Assembly (NCBI GenBank): GCA_964509205.1
Contig: CAZDVW010000022.1
Location: 1 to 25,476, forward strand
Reading direction: 5' to 3'
Length of the DNA stretch: 25,476 nt
Source of the DNA: Duodenibacillus sp964509205
Lineage (GTDB): Bacteria; Pseudomonadota; Gammaproteobacteria; Burkholderiales; Burkholderiaceae_F
In this document: positions 7,125 through 15,132 of the stretch, in pieces
Position numbering within the stretch: position 1 is the first letter of the stretch
Layout of the letters: every line of letters starts with the position of its first letter
Position numbers and translations under genes: made by a program
Notes under the pieces: generated by a model
Databases searched by the model: none
What the model was told of the DNA's origin: nothing
The model's input: the letters and a program-made list of their open reading frames with translations, nothing else

Positions 7125-9320
7125 TGTTGTCTGGGGCGGAATGGCCGCTTTTTTCAAGGCATCAAGGAGTGTCTCTTGCCGGAGAAGTTCCGGCAAGAGA
7201 ATGGGTTTTCCCGTGACGTCATAAATCACGCACAGGGGAACGCCTGTGCGTCCGAACGCATTCAGAACACGCGTAATTTGAGCATCTCGCTTTGTCCAGT
7301 CGGCGACAAAGCGTCTAAAGCCGTATTGCTTGAGGACGGCATCGGTTTCCTGCGTGTGCAAAGCCGTGATTTTGTTTAACTGGCAAGTTAAACACCAAGA
7401 GGCCGTGAAATCAACGATAACGGGTTTCCCTTCGTGCAGGGCACGTTCAACGGCAGAAACGGAAAAAGGCTGCCAAATAGAATTTTCTTCGTGTTTTTTG
7501 GGAGAAAAGTCATTAAAGACCAGAAGGAGAATGCAACCTAGTGTTACGAAAAGGGAGGCGATTTTCAAAACTCTGGGATGACCGCGTCCATACTGCTCAC
7601 GTCCGAAAGCCCACAAAGAGAGGGTGAGGGCGCAGGAAGCCAAAAAGAGCGTAATCAGTCCGTATCCGTCAACTTGATGGCTCAGAACCCAGATGAGCCA
7701 CAAAACGGCAAGCATCATCGGCAGAGCCATAAAGCGTCTGAGGTACACCATCCACATGCCGGGTTTCGGCAGTTTTCGGATCCATCCCGGGAAAAGAGTC
7801 AGCAACAACCACGGGCATGCAATTCCAAGACCGAGAGCGAAGAAAACTGAGCATGCCTGTAAAGCAGATTGTGTAACGGCGTATCCCAGTGCAGCCCCCA
7901 TGAATGGAGCCGTGCAGGGACTTGCCACAATCACGGTTAAGACTCCGGAGCAAAAGGAACTGATCGGACCGCTGGTTGGCAATGAACGCAAGGCACGAGA
8001 ATCGGCAAGATGACTGGCTGCCGTAAATTCAAACACACCGAGCAGATTGAGCGTAATGGCGAAAAAGAGAAGAGCTAAGACGGCGACAACCCAAGGTGTC
8101 TGAAGTTGAAATCCCCATCCGACGGCATACCCGATCGATCGCAGAGAGAGCAAAAGAACAGCCAGAAAAAGCGTACTTGCCAGGACTCCGCCGGCAAAAG
8201 AAAGCCCGTTCAACAACAAACTTCCGTTGCGCCGCGTTTGATCGGCGAGATGAAGAATTTTGAGACTCAATACAGGGAAAACACAGGGCATCAAGTTAAG
8301 AATCAGTCCGCCGAGAAAAGCACACCAAAGTGCGCTTGCCGGACTCATCAACGGGACTGAGTCTATTTTGGCAGGAGCAAAGGGAGAGCTCTCTCGGGGT
8401 TTCTTCAGCAATTCTTTGTTGCCCTGAACGATTTTTCCCGCTTTGACGGGAATGCTGGTTTCAATCGCCCAGCCTCTTTTCAGGGGCCCACCGTCAGCGA
8501 CAAGGATGCCTTCCAAGGAAGAAAGCAAATTCGGATTGTCGGCTTTTAAGGTGAGAAGCAGACTCGTGATTCGGCCTTTTGTTTGTGTGGTTTTCGAGAC
8601 AGAGAGATCAAGGAGATTCTGCGTTGTCGGAATAAAAACGGCACTTTCTGAAATTAAGCCAGCTGAAGGCGGAAACTCAATGTAGAGACGTTTTCCGTCC
8701 TGTACGGCGGTGACGGAAGTACTCCGAACTTTTTCCGGAATGTCAGTGTGAGCCTGACGAAAGAGCTGGCTTGTTTGTGAAGGTTTGCTTGCAACGTCGA
8801 TTGGTACGGAAAACCGCAGAGTTGTTTCTTGAGGGATGCAGATGTTTCGGCAAGCCACCCACGAAACTTTCGCTCGTATCGTTGCGCGCGTTCCATAAGG
8901 AGTTCCCCAGGGAACCTCTAATTGAAACGGCAGAAGAACATCCCCGTCATAAACATAGCTTGTGAGTTCTCCCGTTTTGTAGACCTTTGGCAGAGGCCAG
9001 CCGAGAGGCTTTATTTTCCAATTTCGCGGAAGTTTCCATTCAATTTGCGTTGCTTCTCCGACATCTCCCGGATTTTTCCAATAGGTGTGCCAACCGGGTT
9101 TGTGTTTTAAGAGAATGCCGACCTCATAAAAGCCTCCCGGGGTCGCTGCACTTCTGTCGGCTGTGATCTCTGCAACAACGGCATCTTGACCATCAGAGGC
9201 GTTCGTGCCTAACGTCGCCGGCAAGCCGACGGAAGGCGAAACCTGCGCCCAGGCCGTCAGGACGAAGAAGGAAAGGAACGCGAACAGTACCGTGCGAAAC
9301 AAAGAAAACAGGAGTCTCAT
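7092..9320 (-). CDS. dsbD: Protein-disulfide reductase of the DsbD/ScsB family
   Basis: The protein carries electrons from cytoplasmic thioredoxin across the inner membrane to periplasmic partners such as DsbC. It has 742 aa in three parts. A signal sequence ends near AWA (23-25). The periplasmic N-terminal domain has the cysteine pair C157-RNI-C161. A polytopic membrane domain (about 328-605) carries LMPCVFPV (C346) and SPCTAPFMG (C469). A C-terminal thioredoxin-like domain has WCLTC (C643, C646). The CxxxC spacing in the N-terminal domain and the long N-terminal region resemble ScsB-like members more than E. coli DsbD. The start lies 8 bp after the hemL stop with no clear ribosome site, suggesting coupling to hemL. 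The likely partner is the DsbC-like gene at 13289-14017 (inference). Confidence 0.9.
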   Translation of the reverse strand: MRLLFSLFRTVLFAFLSFFVLTAWAQVSPSVGLPATLGTNASDGQDAVVAEITADRSAATPGGFYEVGILLKHKPGWHTYWKNPGDVGEATQIEWKLPRNWKIKPLGWPLPKVYKTGELTSYVYDGDVLLPFQLEVPWGTPYGTRATIRAKVSWVACRNICIPQETTLRFSVPIDVASKPSQTSQLFRQAHTDIPEKVRSTSVTAVQDGKRLYIEFPPSAGLISESAVFIPTTQNLLDLSVSKTTQTKGRITSLLLTLKADNPNLLSSLEGILVADGGPLKRGWAIETSIPVKAGKIVQGNKELLKKPRESSPFAPAKIDSVPLMSPASALWCAFLGGLILNLMPCVFPVLSLKILHLADQTRRNGSLLLNGLSFAGGVLASTLFLAVLLLSLRSIGYAVGWGFQLQTPWVVAVLALLFFAITLNLLGVFEFTAASHLADSRALRSLPTSGPISSFCSGVLTVIVASPCTAPFMGAALGYAVTQSALQACSVFFALGLGIACPWLLLTLFPGWIRKLPKPGMWMVYLRRFMALPMMLAVLWLIWVLSHQVDGYGLITLFLASCALTLSLWAFGREQYGRGHPRVLKIASLFVTLGCILLLVFNDFSPKKHEENSIWQPFSVSAVERALHEGKPVIVDFTASWCLTCQLNKITALHTQETDAVLKQYGFRRFVADWTKRDAQITRVLNAFGRTGVPLCVIYDVTGKPILLPELLRQETLLDALKKAAIPPQTTSAKPTGTDPT

Positions 9321-9328
9321 AGCGAGTT

Positions 9329-10606
9329 TTAAAGTGAGCAGAACGCCTCGCCGGCAATGCGGATGGTTTCGTCGATGTCTTCGTTCGTATGGGCAGCTGA
9401 AATGAATCCGGCCTCAAAGATTGAAGGAGCAAGATAGACTCCGGCATCGAGCATTGCGTGAAAGAACCGTGCGAATTGTTTGTCGTCGGCTTTCATGACA
9501 TCCGAAAACCCGTTCGGAAGCTGGGGAAGGAAAAAGAATCCGAGCATTCCTCCGATGGCTCGTGCGCAGAAAGGTGTCCCGGCTTTCTTTGCTGCTTCTG
9601 TTAGCCCCGAGACAAGACGCTCGGATTTTTCTGAGAGTTGCTCATAGAAATGCGGAGTCTGAATCAATTTCAGCGTCGCAAGGCCGCAGGCGACGGCAAC
9701 AGGGTTGCCCGAAAGAGTTCCGGCCTGATAAACGGGGCCGAGAGGGGCTATTTTTTCCATGATTTCTCGGCGTCCGCCGAAGGCGGCGACAGGCATCCCA
9801 CCGCCGATAACCTTCCCGAGCATTGTGATGTCGGGTTTTACGTTGTAAAGCGATTGTGCGCCGCCGAGAGCAACGCGAAAACCCGTCATTACCTCGTCAA
9901 CAATTAAAAGGGCACCGTAGTGCGAGCACACATGACGGGCTGCCTCGATAAATTTTTGAGAGGCAGGGATCATGTTCATATTTCCGGCAACAGCCTCGAT
10001 AATGACACATGCAATCTCGTCTCCCTGCAGACGGAAACAGTCTTCCAGTGCCTGAATGTTGTTGTACTCAAGGACAATTGTGTTTGCCGTGATTTCTTTT
10101 GGAACGCCTGCTGAGGATGGATTGCCGAACGTCAGCATGCCGGATCCCGCTTTGACAAGGAGACTGTCGGAATGCCCGTGATAGCATCCTTCGAATTTAA
10201 CGATTTTGCTTCGTCCTGTGAAACCGCGTGCCAGACGAAGTGCGCTCATTCCGGCTTCTGTTCCTGAACTGACGAGGCGAACCTGCTCCATGGAAGGAAC
10301 CAATTTGGTGATTTCCTCGGCGAGTTCAATTTCAGCTTTTGTCGCTGTTCCGAACGACAAGCCGTCGGCAACGGCTTTATTGACAGCTTCGATGACATCT
10401 GGGTGATTATGACCGAGAATCATGGGTCCCCAGGAGCCGACGTAGTCAATGTAACGTTTTCCTTCTTCGTCCCATAGATAAGCACCTTTGGCACGCTGAA
10501 TAAATCGGGGAGCGCCTCCGACACTTCCGAAAGCTCGAACAGGAGAATTCACGCCTCCTGGAATTGATTTTTTCGCTCGTTCAAAGAGAGCCTCATTGAT
10601 GCCCAT
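9329..10606 (-). CDS. hemL: Glutamate-1-semialdehyde 2,1-aminomutase
   Basis: HemL converts glutamate-1-semialdehyde to 5-aminolevulinate with PLP, feeding haem synthesis by the C5 route. The 425-aa product is full length. It opens with SIPGGVNSPVRAF, has SSGTEAGMSALRLARG at about 113-128, VDEVMTGFR at 236-244 (Asp237 for the PLP ring nitrogen) and MLGKVIGGGMPVAAFGG with the PLP lysine at K265, then TLSGNPVA. The common Thr after GTEA (GTEATM) is Gly here, a small deviation in the cofactor-phosphate region. The ATG at 10606 has GGAG six bases upstream. It is followed closely by the dsbD-like gene on the same strand; a joint unit would link haem supply with periplasmic reductant, both needed for cytochrome c (inference). 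Confidence 0.97.
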   Translation of the reverse strand: MGINEALFERAKKSIPGGVNSPVRAFGSVGGAPRFIQRAKGAYLWDEEGKRYIDYVGSWGPMILGHNHPDVIEAVNKAVADGLSFGTATKAEIELAEEITKLVPSMEQVRLVSSGTEAGMSALRLARGFTGRSKIVKFEGCYHGHSDSLLVKAGSGMLTFGNPSSAGVPKEITANTIVLEYNNIQALEDCFRLQGDEIACVIIEAVAGNMNMIPASQKFIEAARHVCSHYGALLIVDEVMTGFRVALGGAQSLYNVKPDITMLGKVIGGGMPVAAFGGRREIMEKIAPLGPVYQAGTLSGNPVAVACGLATLKLIQTPHFYEQLSEKSERLVSGLTEAAKKAGTPFCARAIGGMLGFFFLPQLPNGFSDVMKADDKQFARFFHAMLDAGVYLAPSIFEAGFISAAHTNEDIDETIRIAGEAFCSL

Positions 10607-10651
10607 GGAAAACTCCGAAAAAAAAGATGTCTGACGGACAGGAACCTGTGA

Positions 10652-10699
10652 ATTTTAGGCGAAAGCAATATGTTGCAAGAAACTGGTTTTGTTTGCAAC
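10652..10699 (-). promoter_or_regulatory. hemL: Candidate hemL promoter with overlapping inverted repeat
   Basis: On the minus strand TAAAAT (10657-10652) is a good -10, with TTGCAA (10678-10673) 15 bp upstream as a short-spaced -35. The -35 forms one arm of a perfect 7-bp inverted repeat, GTTGCAA (10672-10678) and TTGCAAC (10693-10699), whose centres are 21 bp apart. That is two helical turns, as for a dimeric regulator. The rest of the 246-bp gap between hemL and rnpB holds nothing else that I recognise except the rnpB promoter. Confidence 0.35.
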
Positions 10700-10815
10700 T
10701 GTTTCACGATCTGCGACTGAGTAAAAAGGCAGAAAAAATTCAGGCTGACAAATCGAAAGTCATTGGAGAACATCAAGAAAACAGAGGAATTAAAGAGATG
10801 TCAGGCTTTGAAACA

Positions 10816-10844
10816 TTGCGTTTGACTCAAATACGCCGTAAAGT
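10816..10844 (+). promoter_or_regulatory. rnpB: Candidate rnpB promoter
   Basis: TTGCGT (10816-10821), a 17-bp spacer and TAAAGT (10839-10844) would place transcription start at about 10851-10853. This agrees with the 5' end predicted from P1 pairing of the RNase P RNA. Both boxes are imperfect; spacing and position carry most of the support. Confidence 0.42.
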
Positions 10845-10852
10845 TCGCCCTT

Positions 10853-11163
10853 GCACGCTGGCCGGTCGGACGATCGCGGGTGACAGGGTTTCACACGAGG
10901 AAAGTCCGGACTCCGCAGGGTTCCGTAGGAGGTAACGCCTCTCCGCCGTAAGGCGAGGATCAGAGCAACAGAGACGAGCCGATTTAGTTCGGGTGAAACG
11001 GGCAATCTCTACGTGGAGCAACATCAAATAGGCGGCTGTCAGATCCTGACCCGGGAGAGGCCGCGGGTAGATGGCTCGAAGCGAGGCGTGAGCCTCGCTC
11101 TAGATGAATGATCGTCAACACGTTTTCGTGTAACAAAATCCGGCTTACAGACCGACCGCGTGC
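10853..11163 (+). ncRNA. rnpB: RNase P RNA component, bacterial type A
   Basis: This is the catalytic RNA that matures tRNA 5' ends. The universally conserved core is directly readable: GAGGAAAGTCCGGAC at 10897-10911 (P4/CR-I), CAACAGAGACGA at 10966-10976, GGTGAAACGG near 10992-11001, CAAATAGG near 11025-11032, and AGATGAATGATCG at 11102-11114 (CR-V) followed by the P18 hairpin (11118-11131) and CCGGCTTACAG. Ends are set by P1 pairing: CGGTCGG (10863-10869) with CCGACCG (11152-11158), extended outside a bulge by GCACG (10853-10857) with CGTGC (11159-11163). At about 311 nt it is shorter than the 377-nt E. coli RNA. Only about 23 nt, with one tiny hairpin, occupy the place of P13/P14. Its 3' end lies 6 bp from the stop of the convergent ligase gene. 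Confidence 0.95.
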
Positions 11164-11169
11164 ATCAAG

Positions 11170-13284
11170 TTAAATCCGCAGACGAATTCTGGCGTCCACG
11201 GCAACGGGTTTCCCTGTGGTCTCAGAAATCATTAAAGGATTGATGTCGAGTTCCTGTACGTTGGGAAAATCAATCGCCAATTGTGAAATTCTGAGCAATG
11301 TTTCCTCAACTTTATCAATCTGGGCCGGCTTGGTGCCGCGAGCCCCTTCAAGAAGTTTAAAAGCCCTGACTTCTCGAATCATGTCATGCGCATCCATGTC
11401 GGTTAGCGGTGCAATTCGGAATGTGACGTCTCCAAGAGCTTCGACAAAAATTCCTCCGAGACCGAACATCAGCATAGGACCGTACTGGGGATCTGTAGCA
11501 AGGCCGCAGACCATTTCTTTGCAACTCTTAATTTGCTCCTGAATCAGGATGCCGTCCAAACTGTCGAGAAGGTCTTTTTCACGCAAATTTTTGAGGATAT
11601 CTTGGTATTCCCGTCTGAGTTGTTCGTCAGACGCAATGTTGACGCGAACGCCTCCGATGTCCGTCTTATGAGAAGTCTTCTTTGAAGTGATTTTCATAAC
11701 GACCGGATACCCAATTTGACGGGCGGCGGCAACGGCTTCTTCTTCACTTTTGGCGAGAATGTCTGAGCAGACGTAAACGCCGTAGGCGGCCACTACGTCA
11801 AGGCTTTCCTGCGTTGTGAGTTCTGCGCGATTCTCTTTTGCTGCTTTCTGGAAAATGGCTGCGACGGCTTCCTTGTTGACGGGGAAGACGGGAGAAACTC
11901 CTGCCGGGCGCTTCGCCCAGACACTTTGCCGACACAGCTGAGAGAGCGCATCAACGGCTTCCTCGGCGTACATGAAAAACGGGATGTCAAAGTCTGTTTC
12001 AGAAAGCGAGCTGAAGAAGTCGCCGTCTGTCATGAATACTCCGATCAGCGGTTTTTGCGGATTCGCTTTCCGCGCCTCACAGACCACGCGCGCAACCTCG
12101 GTGTCTTTGAGACCCAAGAACGGAAGATAAATGACGAGAGCGGCATCGACTCCCGGATCTGCAAGAACGGTCGAGAGCGTTTTCTGATAGTGCTCAAGAG
12201 GAGCCGAAGCGATCATGTCGACGGGGTTCTTGACCGAAGCGACAGCCGGTAAAAAGGAACGTAATTTTTCCTGAGTGTCCTGACTTAAATTGGCAACCTT
12301 CAAGCCACGTGCGCTTACCGCATCGGCTGCCATGATGCCGGGTCCCCCTGAATTAGTGATGATGGCGATCCGGTCTCCGTGGGGCAACGGGCAACGACTG
12401 AAAACTTTCGCAGTGGCAAAGAGCGTCTGCAGAGAAGTTTCGCGGATAACGCCGCATTGACGAAGCAGGGCGTCGGCCGCTTTGTCCGATCCGGCGAGCG
12501 ATCCGGTGTGTGAACTTGCCGCACTGGCTCCGGCACTGGATCGGCCGGCCTTGAGAGCAAGAATGGGCTTTTTCTTGGAGACGCGTTCTGCGGCATGACG
12601 AAATGCGGCAGGATCCGAGATGGATTCCATATAAAGGAGAATTTGTCCGACGTCGTCGTCATTTTCCCAATACTCAATGGCGGTTGTGGCATTCACGTCT
12701 GCTTGATTGCCGATGGAAATAAATTGCGCGAAACCGATATTTAAATCTTTGAGTACATTCAGGATTCCGCCGCCTAAAGCACCCGACTGTGACACAAATC
12801 CAATGTTGCCGCGTTCAGGAAGTGATTCAGCGAAACACCCATCCATCTGAATTGTCGGATGCGTATTTACGACGCCAAGACAATTCGGGCCAATGCAGCG
12901 CATGTTGTAAGCTTTGCATTTGTTCAATAATTCGGCTTCGAGCTTGGCTCCTTCTGCTCCGGATTCCTTAAAACCGGCCGAGATCACGCACAGTCCGCCG
13001 ACTCCTTTCTCGTGACACTGATCAATGACGGACAAAACATACTTGGCGTTGATGACAATAATGGCCAAATCAACAGCTTCTGGGATATCCAAAACGCTTG
13101 GATAGGCTTTTAAGCCTCCGATTGTTTCTGCTTTGGGATTAACCGGATAGATGGTTCCTGTAAAGCCGTACTCGGTCAGACGTTTCAGAATATCGGAACC
13201 AATGGTGTGTTCTTTTGTGGATGCACCGATAAGAGCAATGCTCTTAGGTTTCATGATGGCATCAAGGGAGGGTTTATTTGTCAT
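11170..13284 (-). CDS. Acetate/acyl-CoA ligase, ADP(NDP)-forming
   Basis: Members of this superfamily make ATP from acyl-CoA, ADP and phosphate, or run the reverse, via a phosphohistidine. The 704-aa protein fuses all parts in one chain. A CoA-binding Rossmann domain (about 10-130) has KSIALIGAS and IGPNCLGVVN (131-140). Two flavodoxin-like succinyl-CoA-ligase domains (about 155-460) follow, with SSHTGSLAGSD holding the likely phosphorylated His259. The C-terminal ATP-grasp domain (about 480-704) contains GYPVVMKITS and KTDIGGV. There is no GNAT domain, so it is not a Pat-type acetyltransferase. It has a good ribosome site (GGAGAG) reaching into the upstream gene and is the last gene of the M23-anmK-dsbC-like operon, 4 bp after the previous stop. 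Acetate formation with ATP gain is the likely role; the substrate is unproven. Confidence 0.88.
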   Translation of the reverse strand: MTNKPSLDAIMKPKSIALIGASTKEHTIGSDILKRLTEYGFTGTIYPVNPKAETIGGLKAYPSVLDIPEAVDLAIIVINAKYVLSVIDQCHEKGVGGLCVISAGFKESGAEGAKLEAELLNKCKAYNMRCIGPNCLGVVNTHPTIQMDGCFAESLPERGNIGFVSQSGALGGGILNVLKDLNIGFAQFISIGNQADVNATTAIEYWENDDDVGQILLYMESISDPAAFRHAAERVSKKKPILALKAGRSSAGASAASSHTGSLAGSDKAADALLRQCGVIRETSLQTLFATAKVFSRCPLPHGDRIAIITNSGGPGIMAADAVSARGLKVANLSQDTQEKLRSFLPAVASVKNPVDMIASAPLEHYQKTLSTVLADPGVDAALVIYLPFLGLKDTEVARVVCEARKANPQKPLIGVFMTDGDFFSSLSETDFDIPFFMYAEEAVDALSQLCRQSVWAKRPAGVSPVFPVNKEAVAAIFQKAAKENRAELTTQESLDVVAAYGVYVCSDILAKSEEEAVAAARQIGYPVVMKITSKKTSHKTDIGGVRVNIASDEQLRREYQDILKNLREKDLLDSLDGILIQEQIKSCKEMVCGLATDPQYGPMLMFGLGGIFVEALGDVTFRIAPLTDMDAHDMIREVRAFKLLEGARGTKPAQIDKVEETLLRISQLAIDFPNVQELDINPLMISETTGKPVAVDARIRLRI

Positions 13285-13288
13285 AGTG

Positions 13289-14017
13289 CTACTCTCCGTT
13301 TACTGAGTTTAATCGAGCGTTAAGATCACTGGGTGCGAGGCTCCCGGCTTGTGAGGATCCGTCAGAAAAGATCATGACGGGCGTTCCGGCGATGCCGAGT
13401 CGGCGCCCAAGAGCGAGATTTCGGTCTAAGGCCGATGAGTCGCATTTACCCGCAAAGTTATGGTCTGGTTGTTTTCCGCTGAGCATATAGTCTTGGAAGG
13501 CGCGAGTCGGATCAGGGGCACAGAAGATCCGGCGTGAAAGATCCCGAGATCTTGGCGTCGGATGCAAGAAGTTATAAACCGTGATGTTTCCAATTTGCCG
13601 AATGGATTGCTCCAGAAGTTGGCAATAGGTGCAGTTGGTGTCAGTGAAGACGGCAAGGCGTCGTTCTCCCTTCCCATAAACAACTTTGATGGCGTCTTTC
13701 AGCGGAAGACTCTTCCAGGGGATTTTTGAAAGTTCTGCAATGCGTTTTTCTGTGATGTTGACTTTTTGCTGCGTGTCAAAGATTTGACCGGCAATGACGT
13801 AGCGAACATTTTTATCAACATAAAAAATATTTTTGTCTGCGACGATCTCGTAAAGACCCAACTTCGGAATTTTTCGGATGCTGCTCGGTTTCGACTTAAG
13901 ACTCAGAGTCTGCTCGACGGTGCGCAAAACTTTGGATTCCTCAGAGGAGGCAACAGCAGAAGTCACGCAAGATGCGGCTAGGAAAAAGCAAAAGGCTTGT
14001 AAAACAGTTCGAACCAT
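13289..14017 (-). CDS. dsbC: DsbC/DsbG-type periplasmic disulfide isomerase
   Basis: DsbC-type proteins reshuffle wrong disulfides in secreted proteins and are kept reduced by DsbD. From the ATG at 14017, which has AAAAGGAGAGG just upstream, the product is 242 aa with a signal peptide ending near AVA-SS (residues 21-25). An N-terminal dimerisation-like region (about 28-95) precedes a thioredoxin fold with the active site C129-T-Y-C132 and the cis-Pro loop T212-P213. C166 and C192 could form the second, structural disulfide known in DsbC. The frame is open 23 codons further upstream, but that part would overlap anmK and precede the signal peptide. It lies 11 bp after anmK and 4 bp before the ligase. 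DsbG or a dedicated thioredoxin are alternatives. Confidence 0.85.
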   Translation of the reverse strand: MVRTVLQAFCFFLAASCVTSAVASSEESKVLRTVEQTLSLKSKPSSIRKIPKLGLYEIVADKNIFYVDKNVRYVIAGQIFDTQQKVNITEKRIAELSKIPWKSLPLKDAIKVVYGKGERRLAVFTDTNCTYCQLLEQSIRQIGNITVYNFLHPTPRSRDLSRRIFCAPDPTRAFQDYMLSGKQPDHNFAGKCDSSALDRNLALGRRLGIAGTPVMIFSDGSSQAGSLAPSDLNARLNSVNGE

Positions 14018-14028
14018 GGCCTCTCCTT

Positions 14029-15132
14029 TTAGTGCGGATATAAAGCACCCAAAATGCGCCGCCCTGCCGCATGAGTTGCTTCGCACAGATTACCTGGTTT
14101 CTTTTGGAAAAAATTCCATGTCAGCCAGGCAAACGCCATTGCCTCGACGTGCATGGGATCGATGCCGAGTTCTGAAGTGAAGGCAACCCGAATCTCGGAG
14201 GGGAATTCTTTTCGGATCTCTGAGACGAGAAGAGCGTTTTTTGTGCCTCCTCCGCACAAATAAACCTCTTGTGCTCCGCGACAAGCCTTTGCAATGGTTT
14301 TTGCCGTCAGAGCGACAAGCGTTCTTTCGACGTCTTCATCTCTCTCGCTCGTGACAAGAGATTCGAGCCAAGAGAGGTTGAACTCTTCTCGTCCGGTGCT
14401 CTTCGGGGAGGGTTTGGCAAAGTAGGGGTGTGATAAGAGTGCGGCAAGGAGAGAATCATTCACTTTTCCTGTTGCGGCCCAGTTTCCCGCCTCGTCAAAG
14501 GGCGTGCCGTGCTTTTTTTCGCACCACGCATCTAAGAGCGTATTTCCGGGGCCGCAGTCAAAGCCCGTAATTGGGACAAACCGATGCGATCCGGGCAGAA
14601 GCGTTACGTTGGCAATTCCGCCGATATTGACAACGGCTCTCGGAGTTTTTGATGAAAAAAAGGCAGCATGAAATGCCGGGACAAGCGGAGCGCCTTCTCC
14701 GTTTGCGGCGATGTCTCTGGATCGGAAGTCGGCAACAACATCAAGTCCGGTCAATTCGGCGACAAGAGCCGGGGCGTTTAATTGCAAACTCCATCTTTTT
14801 TTAGGCTGGTGCCGGATCGTCTGCCCGTGTATGCCAACGGCTCTCACCCGGTTAAGCGGAATGTTGTCAGCATCAAGCAAATTCAACACGGCCTGTGCAT
14901 ACAGTTGTCCGAGCTCCACTGAGACATCTTGTGCTCGCTCGATTTCGTTGTTTCCCGGCGAGCACAGATCCGAAAGAGTTTTGCGAAGCTCGGAAGAATA
15001 AGGCAGAAAAACATGCCCGAGAAGTTGTGGGAATTTCGAACTGAAATTCACAGCAACGGCATCAATTCCATCCAAACTCGTTCCGGACATCAGCCCGAGA
15101 AATATGGGTTTTTCTCTTGAAGAAGAGATCAT
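14029..15132 (-). CDS. anmK: Anhydro-N-acetylmuramic acid kinase
   Basis: AnmK opens and phosphorylates 1,6-anhydro-MurNAc, giving MurNAc-6-phosphate in cytoplasmic peptidoglycan recycling. The 367-aa product has the signature GLMSGTSLDGIDAVAV (13-28), IHGQTIRHQP near residue 100, ADFRSRDIAANGEGAPLVPAFH near 135-155, NIGGIANVTLLP near 170, GFDCGPGNTLLD near 190-200 and VYLCGGGTKNALL near 290. All fit the hexokinase/actin-like fold, and the length is standard. Its start overlaps the stop of the M23 endopeptidase gene by an ATGA, so wall cleavage and sugar recycling are translationally linked. The dsbC-like gene follows after 11 bp. Confidence 0.96.
   Translation of the reverse strand: MISSSREKPIFLGLMSGTSLDGIDAVAVNFSSKFPQLLGHVFLPYSSELRKTLSDLCSPGNNEIERAQDVSVELGQLYAQAVLNLLDADNIPLNRVRAVGIHGQTIRHQPKKRWSLQLNAPALVAELTGLDVVADFRSRDIAANGEGAPLVPAFHAAFFSSKTPRAVVNIGGIANVTLLPGSHRFVPITGFDCGPGNTLLDAWCEKKHGTPFDEAGNWAATGKVNDSLLAALLSHPYFAKPSPKSTGREEFNLSWLESLVTSERDEDVERTLVALTAKTIAKACRGAQEVYLCGGGTKNALLVSEIRKEFPSEIRVAFTSELGIDPMHVEAMAFAWLTWNFFQKKPGNLCEATHAAGRRILGALYPH

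Noticed and set aside
10627..10935. 102-codon open frame upstream of and into rnpB
   Set aside because: It runs into the conserved core of the RNase P RNA and its product is Arg/Lys-rich with no family character.
14018..14086. 23-residue extension of the dsbC-like gene
   Set aside because: It overlaps anmK and precedes the signal peptide, while the ATG at 14017 has a strong ribosome site.
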